Assembly: GCA_947457195.1 (NCBI GenBank)
Contig: CANGUU010000002.1
Span: forward strand, 53,047 to 117,046
Length of the DNA stretch: 64,000 bases
From: Gammaproteobacteria bacterium
GTDB lineage: Bacteria > Pseudomonadota > Gammaproteobacteria > Pseudomonadales > Pseudohongiellaceae
Direction: 5' to 3'
Shown here in pieces: positions 44,635 to 53,078 of the stretch; within the stretch, counting starts at the first letter, position 1; every line of letters starts with the position of its first letter. Position numbers and translations under genes: made by a program. The notes under the pieces were generated by a model. That model was not told the origin of the DNA, made no database searches, and saw nothing but the letters and a program-made list of their open reading frames with translations.

Positions 44635-45672
44635 TCAGCGCAGTACCACCGTTTGATCCCACAGACCCTTGGCGAGTTGCTCGGGAGTCGCACGGCAGCC
44701 ACCGGCTATCCACTCGGCCAAGGTGCCAGCCACGTCCGGGTAGCGAATCCGCAGCGTGTCGCCCGGTCGGGTGAGCCACCGGTTGATCGCATTTTCGTCG
44801 ATGCGGTCCATGACGCTGGCATAGCCGAGTTCAGAGAGAGCTGCTGCATTGGAAAGCTGCTCCATCTGTCCGAACACCGGTTTGACCAGAATGCGCTTGC
44901 CAAGGCAGAGGCATTCACTGATCAGCTCGAAGCCACTGTTGCAGAGCACAGCCTCGGCATCGAGCAAATCCTGCTTGAAGCGGAGTCGCGAAATGGCACG
45001 TGCATGCCGATGGTCGATGTCGGTGTCCTGCAGTTCGGGGTGGTACACGTAAAACTCGAACTGCCGGAAGCGGTCCAGCAGATCCATCACGGCCCGCGGA
45101 TTCTCGAAGGGCAGGTAGACGATGACCTTATTGCCCACCACAGGCGGCAGTTCGGCGGGGATCACCATGTCGATGATCGGCGGCAGGATTGGGTTGCCGA
45201 AATGGTGCCAATGAAGACCGATCGCCGTGTCAGCAGGTGCAAACAGTTGCATGATGGTCTTTACCAGCGGGTTCTCTCCACGGGTCGGTATCCGATGACA
45301 AAAGGCGTATTGATGGCCGATGCCCGTCACCGGGATACGCTTGCGGCGGGCTGCGTGGGAAATGACCGGCTCGTAATCGGAGATCACCAGATCGTAGCCG
45401 TCGAGGTTGAGGTCTCGCACGTCACGCAGGAAGCGATGCAGGCTGTTCTTGCGCAGGGTGTCAAACACATGGATGCCGCCGTTGCGGGTCACGAAGGTCA
45501 ATCCTTCGCGCCATTCAAAGCGCTCTATGCCACCGCAGCCCTTGCTGCGCTCTCTGCCGCTCAGCAGCCATGTGATGTCCAGATCGGGAAAAGTCCGCAG
45601 TTTTTCTGCCATGGCACTGGCGCGGCTGATGTGGCCGTTGCCGGTACCCTGGACACCGTAGAGGATTTTCAT
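44635..45672 (-). CDS. Glycosyltransferase of the MJ1255/VC2487 family
   Basis: The 345-residue product begins MKILYGVQGTGNGHISRA, the typical start of this group of GT-B fold transferases, and has two Rossmann-like halves; the C-terminal half holds AVLCNSGFELISECLCLGKRI, a nucleotide-sugar donor site. The acceptor is unknown; the neighbours suggest a lipid. The ATG at 45672 fits the family; frame upstream is non-coding. A PAP2 phosphatase gene stands 19 bases upstream on the same strand, so the two form a unit. Confidence 0.85.
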   Translation of the reverse strand: MKILYGVQGTGNGHISRASAMAEKLRTFPDLDITWLLSGRERSKGCGGIERFEWREGLTFVTRNGGIHVFDTLRKNSLHRFLRDVRDLNLDGYDLVISDYEPVISHAARRKRIPVTGIGHQYAFCHRIPTRGENPLVKTIMQLFAPADTAIGLHWHHFGNPILPPIIDMVIPAELPPVVGNKVIVYLPFENPRAVMDLLDRFRQFEFYVYHPELQDTDIDHRHARAISRLRFKQDLLDAEAVLCNSGFELISECLCLGKRILVKPVFGQMEQLSNAAALSELGYASVMDRIDENAINRWLTRPGDTLRIRYPDVAGTLAEWIAGGCRATPEQLAKGLWDQTVVLR

Positions 45673-45691
45673 GGTGGTTTCCGCAAAAAAA

Positions 45692-46198
45692 TCAGTAGAA
45701 AAAGCAGGCGATCGTGGTGCCGAGGACGGCGCCCATGAAGACGTCGGTGAAGAAGTGCACACCGAGAACGACGCGTGACACCCCGACGGCCGCTGCCCAC
45801 AGATACAGCGGGGCAAATAGCGGACTGAGTGCGAGGCAAAGCATGGTGACAAAGAGGAAGGCTGCCGAGGTATGCCCCGAGGGCAGGCTGAACTCGTCAG
45901 CTGCCCTGATGAGCGACTGGACCCCGGCGATGGCCGCAGGGGGGCGCCGACGTCTCACCGTGTTCTTGAGCACGAAGTAGAGTGTTCGCTCGGCGCCGAA
46001 CGCAAGAAGCGCCAGCGTCAGCAACTCGCGGGCCTGCTCTGGGCGAAGCAGGATGCAGAGCGGCACGAGGATCATGTAGCACCAACCGTTGGCGCTGGCA
46101 GACACGAGCAGCGCCAGTTGCGTGAGCGTGACTTGGTACTGCGACTGGAAAAAAGACAGGAACGTGCGGGTATCGAGGTCCTGAAGGTATCTGATCAT
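45692..46198 (-). CDS. PAP2-family lipid phosphatase
   Basis: The 168-residue membrane protein has about five helices and all three PAP2 phosphatase motifs: KNTVRRRRP, PSGHTSA and SRVVLGVHFFTD with the catalytic His. Such enzymes remove phosphate from phosphatidic acid, undecaprenyl pyrophosphate or other lipids in the membrane. It is the first gene before the MJ1255-type glycosyltransferase. A lipid-phosphate product or substrate shared with the transferase is likely but unproven. The 112 bases between it and nth show no clear terminator. Confidence 0.92.
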   Translation of the reverse strand: MIRYLQDLDTRTFLSFFQSQYQVTLTQLALLVSASANGWCYMILVPLCILLRPEQARELLTLALLAFGAERTLYFVLKNTVRRRRPPAAIAGVQSLIRAADEFSLPSGHTSAAFLFVTMLCLALSPLFAPLYLWAAAVGVSRVVLGVHFFTDVFMGAVLGTTIACFFY

Positions 46199-46310
46199 GC
46201 GTGCGCTTTGCCTGCGGCGTGACCCTTACACGCGTCGCAGTGTGCGCGCCTCTCGTTAATTGCTGATGAATCCCGTGTGAAGGTTCATCAAGTCCGGCTT
46301 CAGGCAACAC

Positions 46311-46946
46311 TCAAGCCGGCGTCTTCTGCCGAAAGCCACACAGATCGCGAATCAGGCAGTCGTTGCACTTCGGCTTGCGGGCGGTGCAGGTGTAGCGACC
46401 ATGCAGGATCAGCCAGTGGTGGGCGTCCATCAGAAACTCGCCGGGGATGCGCTTCAGCAGGCCTTTTTCAACCTCCAGTACATTTTTGCCGGGCGCCAGA
46501 CCGGTGCGGTTGGCGACGCGGTAGATGTGCGTATCCACGGCCATCGTGGGTTGGCGAAATGCCGTGTTGAGGACCACGTTGGCCGTCTTGCGACCGACAC
46601 CCGGCAGCGCCTCCAGTGCGGCGCGCTCGTCCGGGACCTCTGAGCCGTGTTCTGCCGCGAGGATGGCGCAGGTCTTGATGACGTTGTCGGCCTTGGTATT
46701 GAACAGGCCGATGGTTTTGATGTGTTGCTTCAGTCTGTCCTTGCCCAGCGCCAGCAAGGCCTCCGGCGTATTGGCAATCGCGAACAGCCCTGCCGTAGCT
46801 TTGTTGACGCTGACGTCCGTGGCCTGCGCCGATAGCATCACGGCAATGAGCAGTTCGAAGGGGGAGTGGTAGACCAGTTCGGTGGCCGGCGCCGGATTTG
46901 CCGCGCGCAGCCGTTCGAACATTGCCTGGCGCTTGGCCGGAGTCAT
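46311..46946 (-). CDS. nth: Endonuclease III
   Basis: Nth is a bifunctional base-excision glycosylase that removes oxidised pyrimidines. The 211-residue product has exactly the E. coli length. It has the helix-hairpin-helix LPGVGRKTANVVLNTAF with the catalytic Lys, the catalytic Asp in AVDTHIYRV, and the [4Fe-4S] cysteines in CTARKPKCNDCLIRDLC. The ATG at 46946 matches the family start. In E. coli and many relatives nth follows rnfE directly; here 3.7 kb separates them. The gene lies 65 bases downstream of the PQQ dehydrogenase on the same strand. Confidence 0.97.
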   Translation of the reverse strand: MTPAKRQAMFERLRAANPAPATELVYHSPFELLIAVMLSAQATDVSVNKATAGLFAIANTPEALLALGKDRLKQHIKTIGLFNTKADNVIKTCAILAAEHGSEVPDERAALEALPGVGRKTANVVLNTAFRQPTMAVDTHIYRVANRTGLAPGKNVLEVEKGLLKRIPGEFLMDAHHWLILHGRYTCTARKPKCNDCLIRDLCGFRQKTPA

Positions 46947-47011
46947 ATGGGCTTGGGAGTCGGCGCTGAGCTGAGCACCTGCCACCGGGGCGGGCACTCA
47001 GCGGGGCTGCG

Positions 47012-49351
47012 TCAGTTACGTGTACCGGCCTCCTCGTGCACGTCGGTAGCGGCAGGCGCAGGCGGCGGCGCGAGCGGCTGTGCTATCACGGGCTGCGTGG
47101 TGGCCGGGGTGGTGGGAGTGGCAGCACGGGCAGCGGCGCCCGCGCCGGCAGCAGCGGTTGGTGCGCGGAAGCCACCGGGGGCCGGCGGATTGTTCTTCAC
47201 GTCGTTGGCGCGGGCGATGATGTATTCGCGGATGGCCCCAGTATCGGCGGCTGCCAGCTTGTCGGCAAAGCCGGCCATACCACGCTGAACGCGCGCACCC
47301 TGCAGAACTACTTGGTCGAAACCCTCCTGCGAATGCAGCAGGGGAGACAACGTCAGGTTTGGAAAGCTGGAGCGCTGCTGGACGCCGTTGTTGCCATGGC
47401 ACATGGCGCAATGCTGCGCATAGACTTCACCACCGCGCGCAATGACCTCCGCGGTCGCTGTGGAGGGCGGCGGGTTCAACTCGGGTGGCGTGTAGGAGAC
47501 CTTGGCTGGCAGTTGGACGCTGCCACCCACCTTGAAGACCAGCATGCGGCCATAGCTCGGTGCATAGTAGTTGCCGGGTGCCGTGCCACCCACGCTGGCG
47601 GCGATGTACTGCTCGCCGTCCAGCTGGTAGGTGATTGGTGCCGCATAGACGGCGCTCTGTGTGTCGTAGGTCCAGAGCTGCGTGCCCGTGCGGGCATCAT
47701 AGGCAGCCAGCTGATTGCCGTTGCTGTTACCCATGAACACCAGATCGCCGCCGGTGGCGAGTACGCCACTGGTGGCGCGCGGACCGCGTGGTGCCTCCCA
47801 GACCGGCTTGCGAGCCACCGGATCCCAGGCCTGTAGCCAGCCATCGTTGGCCTGCTTGTTGTGTGGCTTCAGTGTGGCGCGATCGATGTCGCGGCTGCCG
47901 ACGGCGACCAGTGGCGGGATGCCGCTTTCCGGCATTTTCTGCGGGGACATCGCCGAGTAGTTCTCCCACGTCGGTATGTAGAGCAGCCCCGTCTTGGGAC
48001 TGAAGGCATTCGGATGCCAGGTATGACCTCCGGGCGCCCCGGGCCCCACGTTGAAGGGTTCGGTCTCGTAGCGGGCGCCCGGTACTTCGATGGGCCGCCC
48101 CGTGGCAAGGTCAACACCTTCCGCCCAGGTCACGCCGGTGAAGGCGTCGCCGCTGATCACTTGGCCGGTGCTGGCATCCAGCACATACATCAGCCCGTTC
48201 TTCGATGGGTGCAGGATGACGTGGCGCGGCGTGCCGTTGAAGTCGAGATCGGCCGTCATCATCGGGCTGACGGCGTCGTAGTCCCAGGAATCGCCGGGTG
48301 TTTCCTGGTAGTGCCACACGTATTCCCCCGTATCGGGTTTCACCGCGATCACCGAGGCCACGAACAGATTGTCGCCATCGTCCGGGTCGCGCATCACCCG
48401 GTTCCAGGGCGTGCCGTTGCCGGTGCCGAAGTAGAGCAGGTCGGTGACCGGGTCGTAGATGGCTGCATCCCATACCGTGCCACCACCACCTTGTTCCCAG
48501 TAACGGCGGTCGGTACGCCAAGTCGCCGCGGCGGCACGCAGGTGATCCCCTTCGTAGGGGCGCGAGGGGTCCCCCGGCACGGTCCAGAAGCGCCAGACTT
48601 CCTGGCCGGTCTCGGCATCGTAGGCAGCGAGCCAGCCGCGCGCGCCGTACTCGCCGCCCGAGCCCCCTATGTAGACGAGACCCTTGGCGACGCGTGGAGC
48701 CATGGTGATGGAATACTGTTTGGTCATGGCGCCAAGGCCGAGACTTTCCGGCACGGTGTCGACATTCCACACGGGCTCACCGGTGGCCGCATCAAGCGCC
48801 ACCAGATGCGCATCCAGCATCCCCATGTAGATTTTGCCGTTGTAGGCCGCAAGTCCTCGATTGACCAGGCCGAGGTTGGGGTTGGGCACCATCAGCGGTG
48901 TGTAGGTCCACTGGCGCTGGCCGCTGCGCGCGTCGAAGGCATGTACCACGTTGCGTGCCGTGGACACGTAGATCACGCCATCCACATAGAGTGGGGAGCC
49001 ATGCTGGTTCTGGTTGGTATCGTAGTCGGCGAACCAGGCCAGGCCGAGACTGGCGACGTTGCCCGAGTTGATGGTTGCCAACGGGCTATAGCGTTGTTCG
49101 TTGTAGCTGCCACCATACGTCGACCACTGCTGGGGATCATCGGTGCCCTTCAGTAGTCTTGCCTGATCGACGTTGGCCGCGCGGGGCGGGGTAGCCGTCG
49201 TGGCCGCTGGGCTTTCCGTTGCAGGGCTCTCATTCGTGCCCTGCCCGCAGGCGGCCAGCAGAAGCAGCAGCGCCGACAACCGCGCGAGATGCGAAAAACC
49301 GGCAAGGCCGCCAAGGCTTGCGAGTCGATACGGGCGGAAAAACGACGACAT
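47012..49351 (-). CDS. PQQ-dependent alcohol dehydrogenase with cytochrome c domain, lipoprotein
   Basis: This quinohemoprotein oxidises an alcohol or aldehyde in the periplasm and passes electrons through its own heme. The 779-residue product has a lipoprotein signal (LLLLLAAC, Cys35). The eight-bladed PQQ domain (about 60-600) has Glu234 (GGEYGARG), Asn312 (GTGNGTPWN), Asp357 and, two residues on, Asp359 (GDSWDYDAV). A C-terminal heme c follows at CAMCH (648-652) and then a low-complexity Ala/Pro tail. The D-Y-D pattern is that of lanthanide-type enzymes. The vicinal Cys-Cys pair usual near residue 160 is missing. GAGGGGTG precedes the ATG at 49351. It is divergent from ccdA and upstream of nth. 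Confidence 0.92.
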   Translation of the reverse strand: MSSFFRPYRLASLGGLAGFSHLARLSALLLLLAACGQGTNESPATESPAATTATPPRAANVDQARLLKGTDDPQQWSTYGGSYNEQRYSPLATINSGNVASLGLAWFADYDTNQNQHGSPLYVDGVIYVSTARNVVHAFDARSGQRQWTYTPLMVPNPNLGLVNRGLAAYNGKIYMGMLDAHLVALDAATGEPVWNVDTVPESLGLGAMTKQYSITMAPRVAKGLVYIGGSGGEYGARGWLAAYDAETGQEVWRFWTVPGDPSRPYEGDHLRAAAATWRTDRRYWEQGGGGTVWDAAIYDPVTDLLYFGTGNGTPWNRVMRDPDDGDNLFVASVIAVKPDTGEYVWHYQETPGDSWDYDAVSPMMTADLDFNGTPRHVILHPSKNGLMYVLDASTGQVISGDAFTGVTWAEGVDLATGRPIEVPGARYETEPFNVGPGAPGGHTWHPNAFSPKTGLLYIPTWENYSAMSPQKMPESGIPPLVAVGSRDIDRATLKPHNKQANDGWLQAWDPVARKPVWEAPRGPRATSGVLATGGDLVFMGNSNGNQLAAYDARTGTQLWTYDTQSAVYAAPITYQLDGEQYIAASVGGTAPGNYYAPSYGRMLVFKVGGSVQLPAKVSYTPPELNPPPSTATAEVIARGGEVYAQHCAMCHGNNGVQQRSSFPNLTLSPLLHSQEGFDQVVLQGARVQRGMAGFADKLAAADTGAIREYIIARANDVKNNPPAPGGFRAPTAAAGAGAAARAATPTTPATTQPVIAQPLAPPPAPAATDVHEEAGTRN

Positions 49352-49495
49352 GGGTGGCACCCCTCGGGTCTTGTGTTGTGGGTCGAGAATAGGCGGGAGC
49401 GCAGGCCGTAGTCCAGCGTGCCTCGCAGCGTCGCTTGCACAAACCCGGAACTTGGGCATACAGTACATGGACTTATCGTGGCGAGGTTTGCCCCC

Positions 49496-49741
49496 GTGAA
49501 TCAGCTCTTCGATGACAAAGCGCCCAAGAAATCCACCATCGTCAGCATCAACAGCGATCTGCTGGAGAGGGCGAGGCGGATCAACATCAATTTGCCCGCA
49601 ACGCTGGAAGCCGCACTGCTGGAGCAGCTGCGTGCCGAGCAGCGTAGCCAGTGGAAGTCCGAGAACGCCAAGGCCATCGAGGCCTATAACGAGTTCGTGG
49701 ACAAGACGTCGGCAGCCAACAAGGGCTTGAGGATGTTCTGA
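49496..49741 (+). CDS. ccdA: CcdA-family antitoxin
   Basis: CcdA neutralises CcdB and represses its own promoter as a ribbon-helix-helix dimer. The 81-residue product has a DNA-binding N-terminal half (STIVSINSDLLERARRI) and the C-terminal CcdB-wrapping helix (RAEQRSQWKSENAKAIEAYN), where the Arg-x-x-x-W-x-x-E-N pattern of CcdA is clear. The start is the GTG at 49496 with GAGG 9 bases upstream; a GTG at 49478 is the alternative. It overlaps ccdB by one base (TGATG), so the two are translationally coupled. It is a chromosomal copy. Confidence 0.88.
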   Translation: MNQLFDDKAPKKSTIVSINSDLLERARRININLPATLEAALLEQLRAEQRSQWKSENAKAIEAYNEFVDKTSAANKGLRMF

Positions 49742-50058
49742 TGCCGCAGTGGAAGCTGTTCAAGAATCCCAACAAGGCAACTCTGGCGCACTTTCCCCTC
49801 CTGCTCGACATCCAAAGCGACCTTCTCGACGATCTCCGAACCACCGTCGTCATTCCCCTCATGCCGAAGCGTCTTTGGGGCGCTCACGCACTGTCGCGCC
49901 TGAACCCCGTCGTGCAGTTCAACGACACCAGCTATGTGGTGATGACCCAGAACATCGGCGGCATCGACCGCCAGACGCTCGGGGAGGTCACCGGTGACCT
50001 CGAAAAATACCGTGCTGAGATCATTGATGCTTTGGGCTTCATCATCACGGGGCTTTGA
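49741..50058 (+). CDS. ccdB: CcdB-family toxin
   Basis: CcdB poisons DNA gyrase. The 105-residue product aligns along its length with plasmid F CcdB, for example FPLLLDIQSDLLDDLRTTVV and the VVIPLMPKRLW block, then LNPVVQFNDTSYVVMTQNIGGI. The last residues read ITGL, whereas the F protein ends FWGI, and Trp-Gly-Ile there is needed for gyrase poisoning. So the fold is CcdB but toxicity may be changed. It is coupled to ccdA by TGATG. Its stop is followed after 27 bases by the convergent SnoaL-like gene. Confidence 0.9.
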   Translation: MPQWKLFKNPNKATLAHFPLLLDIQSDLLDDLRTTVVIPLMPKRLWGAHALSRLNPVVQFNDTSYVVMTQNIGGIDRQTLGEVTGDLEKYRAEIIDALGFIITGL

Positions 50059-50085
50059 GCCTGCCTCCGCGCCCGCGGTCGACCG

Positions 50086-50586
50086 CTAGGGAATCGTGCG
50101 CTGCTGAATCAGCCATTCACCATTCCGCTTTACCACTACGTCGTCGTAGTAACCCATGTTGGTCACGCTGAATGGGCCGCCGACCGGGCCCGACAGCACC
50201 TGCCAATACGAACGATGATGGGCCCTGTCGGGGCTCACGAAGTCGATCAGCGTGTTGGAAATCGAATGGTAGCTCTGCGTTGCCGGTTGCGTGGGCGCTG
50301 CACTGCTGCGCCGCTGCCGCGCCCCCGTGATGAACGAGCGAATGGCAGCGCGGCCCTTCAACTCGTTGCCGGGAAAGGTAAACACGGCATCTTCGGCAAA
50401 GATGCTGACATAGCCCTCTACATCGAGCGCGTCGTAGACATGGGCGTACTTGACGATGAGTTGCTGGATTGCCACGCGGTCGGCGGCCTCGGTCAGCGGA
50501 TCGGCGTCGGCGGCCAGCACGCGATCGGTCAGCAGCAGCGCCACGGTGGCCAGCAGGCGCAGCACAAAGGTGGTCAGGGATTGCAT
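50086..50586 (-). CDS. Exported SnoaL-like (NTF2 fold) protein
   Basis: The 166-residue product has a signal peptide (LRLLATVALLLTDRVLA) and a single SnoaL-like domain from about residue 32: RVAIQQLIVKYAHVYDALD, YVSIFAEDAVFTF and the late KRNGEWLIQQRTI. Proteins of this fold are small isomerases, dehydratases or have no known activity; the substrate is unknown. GAGGAG lies 8 bases before the ATG. The gene sits on the rnf strand 79 bases after rnfE and may be read with the rnf operon, but it is not part of that operon in other gammaproteobacteria that I know. Confidence 0.75.
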   Translation of the reverse strand: MQSLTTFVLRLLATVALLLTDRVLAADADPLTEAADRVAIQQLIVKYAHVYDALDVEGYVSIFAEDAVFTFPGNELKGRAAIRSFITGARQRRSSAAPTQPATQSYHSISNTLIDFVSPDRAHHRSYWQVLSGPVGGPFSVTNMGYYDDVVVKRNGEWLIQQRTIP

Positions 50587-50665
50587 GGGAGTTCTCCTCT
50601 TGTGGTCGGTATGGATCAGGGACGGGGCGCAGCTGGCGGGGTTTCACCACCGGCAACCTGCCCGT

Positions 50666-51370
50666 TCATGATGGCTTTCCCGTGACTCGGACCCGCTTGC
50701 TGCCAGCGACCTGCGAGCCCGTCTGCGGATCCTTGGTCGGCCAGCATGCGACCAGCAGGTTCCGCAAGGCGAGCAATAGGCCGAGCAACAGCAAGGCACC
50801 GGGTGGCAGCACAGCCAGCAGGAAGGCATGCTCGGCGGCGAAGAAAGACAGCACCGGGACGGGCATGACAGGCAGCAGCGGGTCGAACCCGGCGAACAGC
50901 GCCCCGGTGCCGAGCAGTTCGCGCGTGGCACCGAGCAGCACCAGGACGAGCAGGAATTTGGCCGTCGTCAGCAGGGTATCATGCAGAAGCGCACGGGTAT
51001 CGGTCTCGGCAGCAAGCCAGATGCGCTGGCTCAACAGCAGGCAGGTCGGTACCAGCAACGGTACGGAGGGCTCCAGTGACTCGTAGAGCTCCGCGGCAAA
51101 GGCCTGCAACAGCAGGTCGACGCAACCCACCAGGCCGGCGAGCAACAGGGCAGCGGCGGGCAGGCGCAGGACCGGCTGCAGTCGCTGTCGTAGCGACCCC
51201 AGCGCCAGGCAGGCTGCGACGAGCACCAGTAAGGCGCAGAGTCCGAGCCCCACGGCGTGCACCACCGAGTCGCTCATCGCCAGCAGTGGAGTCAGGGCAA
51301 ACCACGCCAGCAGCGTCGGCTGTGTCGACGTGAGCCCGGCAGAGCCGGCTGCAGGTTGCAGAAGGCTCAC
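50666..51370 (-). CDS. rnfE: Rnf complex subunit E
   Basis: RnfE is one of the six-helix membrane subunits, homologous to RnfA and NqrD, that carries electrons across the inner membrane. The 234-residue product is all hydrophobic helices with a basic tail; blocks such as SVPLLVPTCLLLSQR and FFAAEHAFLLAVLPPGALLLLG match the family. It overlaps rnfG by 4 bases. It is the last rnf gene. The cysteine-bearing half-helix seen in relatives is less conserved here (PTCLLL). In many relatives nth follows; here the SnoaL-like gene does. Confidence 0.88.
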   Translation of the reverse strand: MSLLQPAAGSAGLTSTQPTLLAWFALTPLLAMSDSVVHAVGLGLCALLVLVAACLALGSLRQRLQPVLRLPAAALLLAGLVGCVDLLLQAFAAELYESLEPSVPLLVPTCLLLSQRIWLAAETDTRALLHDTLLTTAKFLLVLVLLGATRELLGTGALFAGFDPLLPVMPVPVLSFFAAEHAFLLAVLPPGALLLLGLLLALRNLLVACWPTKDPQTGSQVAGSKRVRVTGKPS

Positions 51371-52050
51371 GGCTGCGACTCCAGCCTGCCAGGACCGGCG
51401 TCCAGCAGCGAGTCCTGGTTTGCGTCGAAGAACAGCAGCGCAGAATGGATGGCGGCAACGACCGCACGCGGCGTGATGGTGGCGCCGACGAACTGATCGA
51501 AATCACCCCCGTCCTTCTTCACCCGCCACAGGGGGGCCGGCGTGTTGGCCAGCGACCGATTGGCGAAACCGTCGATCCATGGGGAAAGATCGGCCTCGAG
51601 TCGGTCGCCGAGCCCGCGCGTTTCCGCGTGCGTGACGACACGCACGCCCGTCAGCCGACCCTCAGTGTCGATGCCGGCCAGCAGCACGATGCGGCCGTTG
51701 TAGCCCAAGGCAGTCTCGACAGGCAGGATCACACCACTGACGCGGCCGCCAAGACGGGCGCGGTAGGCACTGCGCGGTTCCGTCAGGCCGAGTTGCTCGA
51801 GGCTGGTAAAGCCACTGCTGTGCGGGTCCAGCAGGAAACGGTTGGCCAGCAGGTCGTTGTCGTGCAGGGCAGGGGACAGGACCTCAGCCAGCGCAGCCCG
51901 CTGCGCAGCGCCGAGTCGATCGGCTCGGCGGGTCTCCGTGAGATTCTGCACGAGCGTCAGTGGCAGCACCGCGAGCAGGGCAACCGCGGCCAGCTGCAGG
52001 GCGCTCGCGGTCAGCCTGTGCGGCAGCGTCGGTTGCATGGGGTCATTCAT
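51367..52050 (-). CDS. rnfG: Rnf complex subunit G, FMN-binding
   Basis: RnfG is a periplasmic subunit with one membrane helix (LQLAAVALLAVLPLTL) and a covalently bound FMN. The 227-residue product has LGYNGRIVLLAGIDTEG and VVTHAETRGLGDRLE, both typical. The FMN attachment motif reads DQFVGATIT; the usual pattern is D-x-x-[S/T]-G-A-T, so Val replaces the Ser/Thr, while the Thr that carries FMN is present. The ATG at 52050 overlaps the rnfD stop by 4 bases, and rnfE overlaps its end. Confidence 0.92.
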   Translation of the reverse strand: MNDPMQPTLPHRLTASALQLAAVALLAVLPLTLVQNLTETRRADRLGAAQRAALAEVLSPALHDNDLLANRFLLDPHSSGFTSLEQLGLTEPRSAYRARLGGRVSGVILPVETALGYNGRIVLLAGIDTEGRLTGVRVVTHAETRGLGDRLEADLSPWIDGFANRSLANTPAPLWRVKKDGGDFDQFVGATITPRAVVAAIHSALLFFDANQDSLLDAGPGRLESQP

Positions 52051-53078
52051 TTCTGCTGCCCCCGTACACGGGGTTGCGTGCAACGGTCGATGAACGGCAC
52101 GGCGAAATTGCCCAGCAGCACGGCAAAGGCCACACCGTCCGGGTAGCTGGAAAACGCCCGCAGGCAGAAGATCACGCTGCCGATCAGCGCGCCGTAAACC
52201 AAGCGTCCCCGCGCTGAGGTGGCGGCCGTGACCGGATCAGTGGCGATGAAGAAGGCGCCGAACATGCTGGCCCCGCCGAACAGGTGCAGCAGGGGAGGGC
52301 CATGGCTGGCTGAACTGCCGCCGTCGTGGAACAGCGTTGCCAGCAAGGCGAGGGCGCCGAGCAGAGTCACCGGGATTTGCCAGCCAATGACGCGCCGGTA
52401 GAGCAGGAACAAGCCTCCCAGCAGGAAACCGCCATTGACCCACTCCCAACCCGTCCCTGACCAATGTCCCAGCACCGGCGAGCTTTGCCAGAATTCGGCG
52501 ACGGTCTGCCCCCCCAGCTCCTCGCGGAACAGCGTCAGTGCGGTCGCCCCGGTGTAGGCATCGATCGGTGTGAGGGTTTCCTGGCCGAGGAACAGGCCCA
52601 GTGCTGTCACGAAGTCCGGCAACGCGTCCCCGACATCGCGCGGCAGCAGCCAGCGCGTCATCTCCACCGGAAACGCCAGCAGCAAGGCCGCATAGCCGAC
52701 CATGGCGGGGTTGAAGGGGTTGAAGCCCAGGCCACCGTAGAGCTGCTTGGCCAGCACGATGGCCAGCCCGCTGCCCAGCAAACCCAGCCACCACGGGGCC
52801 GTCGGAGGCAGGGCGGCTGCCAGCAGCACACCCGTGAGCAGTGCGCTGCAATCGCAGAGCGTGGCCAGTGGTGGGCGACGCCGCAGCTTCAGCACCACCG
52901 CCTCGCAGGCAACGGCGCAGGCGGGCACCCACAGCAGGTTGAACAGCACGCCCCAGCCGAAGCAGAAAAAAAGTGCGGTGAAGCCCGGCACCGTTGCCAG
53001 CAGTACCAGCTGCATGACCTGGCTGGTGCCATGGCCGAGATGCATGTGCGGCGAACTCGCTGTTACCCGGCTGCTCAT
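52047..53078 (-). CDS. rnfD: Rnf complex subunit D, FMN-binding
   Basis: RnfD is the large membrane subunit related to NqrB, with covalent FMN. The 343-residue product has some nine helices; family blocks are LYGGLGFNPFNPAMVGYA and the FMN site DAYTGATALT, which fits D-x-x-[S/T]-G-A-T exactly. AFFIATDPVTAATSARGR and YPDGVAFAVLLGN near the end are conserved. It overlaps rnfC and rnfG by 4 bases each. Confidence 0.95.
   Translation of the reverse strand: MSSRVTASSPHMHLGHGTSQVMQLVLLATVPGFTALFFCFGWGVLFNLLWVPACAVACEAVVLKLRRRPPLATLCDCSALLTGVLLAAALPPTAPWWLGLLGSGLAIVLAKQLYGGLGFNPFNPAMVGYAALLLAFPVEMTRWLLPRDVGDALPDFVTALGLFLGQETLTPIDAYTGATALTLFREELGGQTVAEFWQSSPVLGHWSGTGWEWVNGGFLLGGLFLLYRRVIGWQIPVTLLGALALLATLFHDGGSSASHGPPLLHLFGGASMFGAFFIATDPVTAATSARGRLVYGALIGSVIFCLRAFSSYPDGVAFAVLLGNFAVPFIDRCTQPRVRGQQK

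Noticed and set aside
45680..45691. A terminator between the PAP2 and glycosyltransferase genes
   Set aside because: There is a T run on the minus strand but no stem before it.
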